NCBI GenBank assembly: GCA_022925895.1
Contig: JAKSYS010000087.1
Span: forward strand, 62,001-126,000
DNA length: 64,000 bases
Origin: Fragilaria crotonensis
Lineage: Eukaryota > Bacillariophyta > Fragilariophyceae > Fragilariales > Fragilariaceae
Direction: 5' to 3'
Positions 63,558 to 64,000 of this stretch are shown one piece after another. Position numbers and translations under genes: made by a program. Below the pieces are notes generated by a model that saw only the letters and a list, made by a program, of their open reading frames with translations, was not told the origin of the DNA and did not search any database. How positions within the stretch are numbered: the first letter of the stretch is position 1; each line of letters opens with the position of its first letter.

Positions 63558-64000
63558 ACAAAAAGAACTGTGAATGAGCAGGAGAAGCAGCACGATATAC
63601 ATAAGAAATTGTAAGGTTGTCAGAAAACAATTCATACGCTATGGAGCAATAACGTTATAACGCTTGTGTATAACGTTTTTGTGACTAAGGAAACCGTAGA
63701 ATATCTTCGTAATAGTTATGAAAATGATTATCGTCATACAAACTTTCATACCAAGCGCTCATCCTTTCCAGCTACAAGCTCAACACCTTTGAGAGCCTGC
63801 TTCTTAGTGCACAAATCCCTACCAGCACTTACAACCTTCTCTTTGGCGGCAGTGAAAGTTCCATAGAGATTGTTCTGAAATTGCTGTCGAGCCCCTTCAT
63901 AACTCTCTCACCGTTTGGACCATCAGGCATGGAAATGGAAGTACAGTGACGCAATACTCTTCCATCCCATGATATTGCCACTCCATGACAAAGACGAACT
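63558..64000 (-). other. Window edge with a possible minus-strand coding trace
   Basis: Reading inward from base 64000 on the minus strand, one frame gives HGVAISWDGRVLRHCTS and SMPDGPNGERVMKGL, and a second gives NNLYGTFTAAKEKVVSAG and DLCTKKQALKGVELVAG down to about 63750. This looks like the end of a protein with one frame change, whose body lies outside the window. No family was recognised. It could be part of a second mobile element. Confidence 0.3.

Overview
The window looks like nuclear DNA of a stramenopile alga, most likely a diatom. Genes are compact and lie on both strands. Introns are few and short (72-118 nt, GT-AG). Several proteins start with a signal peptide followed by an A/F junction, the 'ASAFAP'-like bipartite plastid presequence of diatoms (ABA4-like and RibD-like proteins, possibly DnaJ). 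The copia retroelement is of the diatom type. Intergenic DNA is full of short palindromic GTAC/GGTACC/TACTCGGAGTA strings. No RNA gene and no CRISPR array was recognised.

Layout. 1-6.6 kb: 3' part of a formamidase, a GH10 xylanase and a large Cys-rich/KH RNA-binding protein. 7.0-13.2 kb: a young, nearly whole Ty1/copia element on the minus strand, with a 498-bp hAT-type MITE inside one LTR; both insertions have clean target duplications. 13.8-18 kb: DnaJ, a secreted Cys-rich repeat protein and a DUF985 cupin. 18.5-19.8 kb: a decayed copia fossil. 20.6-35.8 kb, the gene-rich core: SohB-like S49 peptidase, DxD glycosyltransferase, tRNA-splicing endonuclease subunit, CmcJ/AsaB-like oxygenase, KAE1 tRNA t6A transferase, membrane-anchored GH63-like glycosidase, ABA4-like plastid protein, GT25-like transferase and USP39/Sad1. 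36.2-39.6 kb: accessory DNA with a GTAAGCAAATT repeat cluster, a 389-bp-arm foldback element and a Harbinger-like MITE. 40-44.7 kb: FG-GAP propeller protein, a decayed relative and an acidic coiled-coil protein. 45-48.1 kb: a decayed hAT transposon and a TA-flanked MITE. 48.7-59.7 kb: RING protein, MerC-domain membrane protein, RNase H2 subunit B and RibD reductase (divergent pair), and a plasma-membrane-type Ca2+ ATPase. 60.4-63.6 kb: a decayed Mutator-like element.

The genes do not form one pathway. The main functional classes are RNA metabolism (KH protein, Sen, KAE1, USP39, RNase H2B), secretory-pathway glycans and surface proteins, and plastid metabolism.

Two observations stand out. First, five otherwise intact host genes each need exactly one extra base, mostly in a short T run, to read through. 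This looks like a systematic base deficit in the assembly rather than five independent pseudogenes. Second, the mobile elements can be ordered by insertion: the hAT-type MITE in the copia LTR shares terminal sequence with the larger hAT element at 45-47.6 kb, so one transposase family probably served both.
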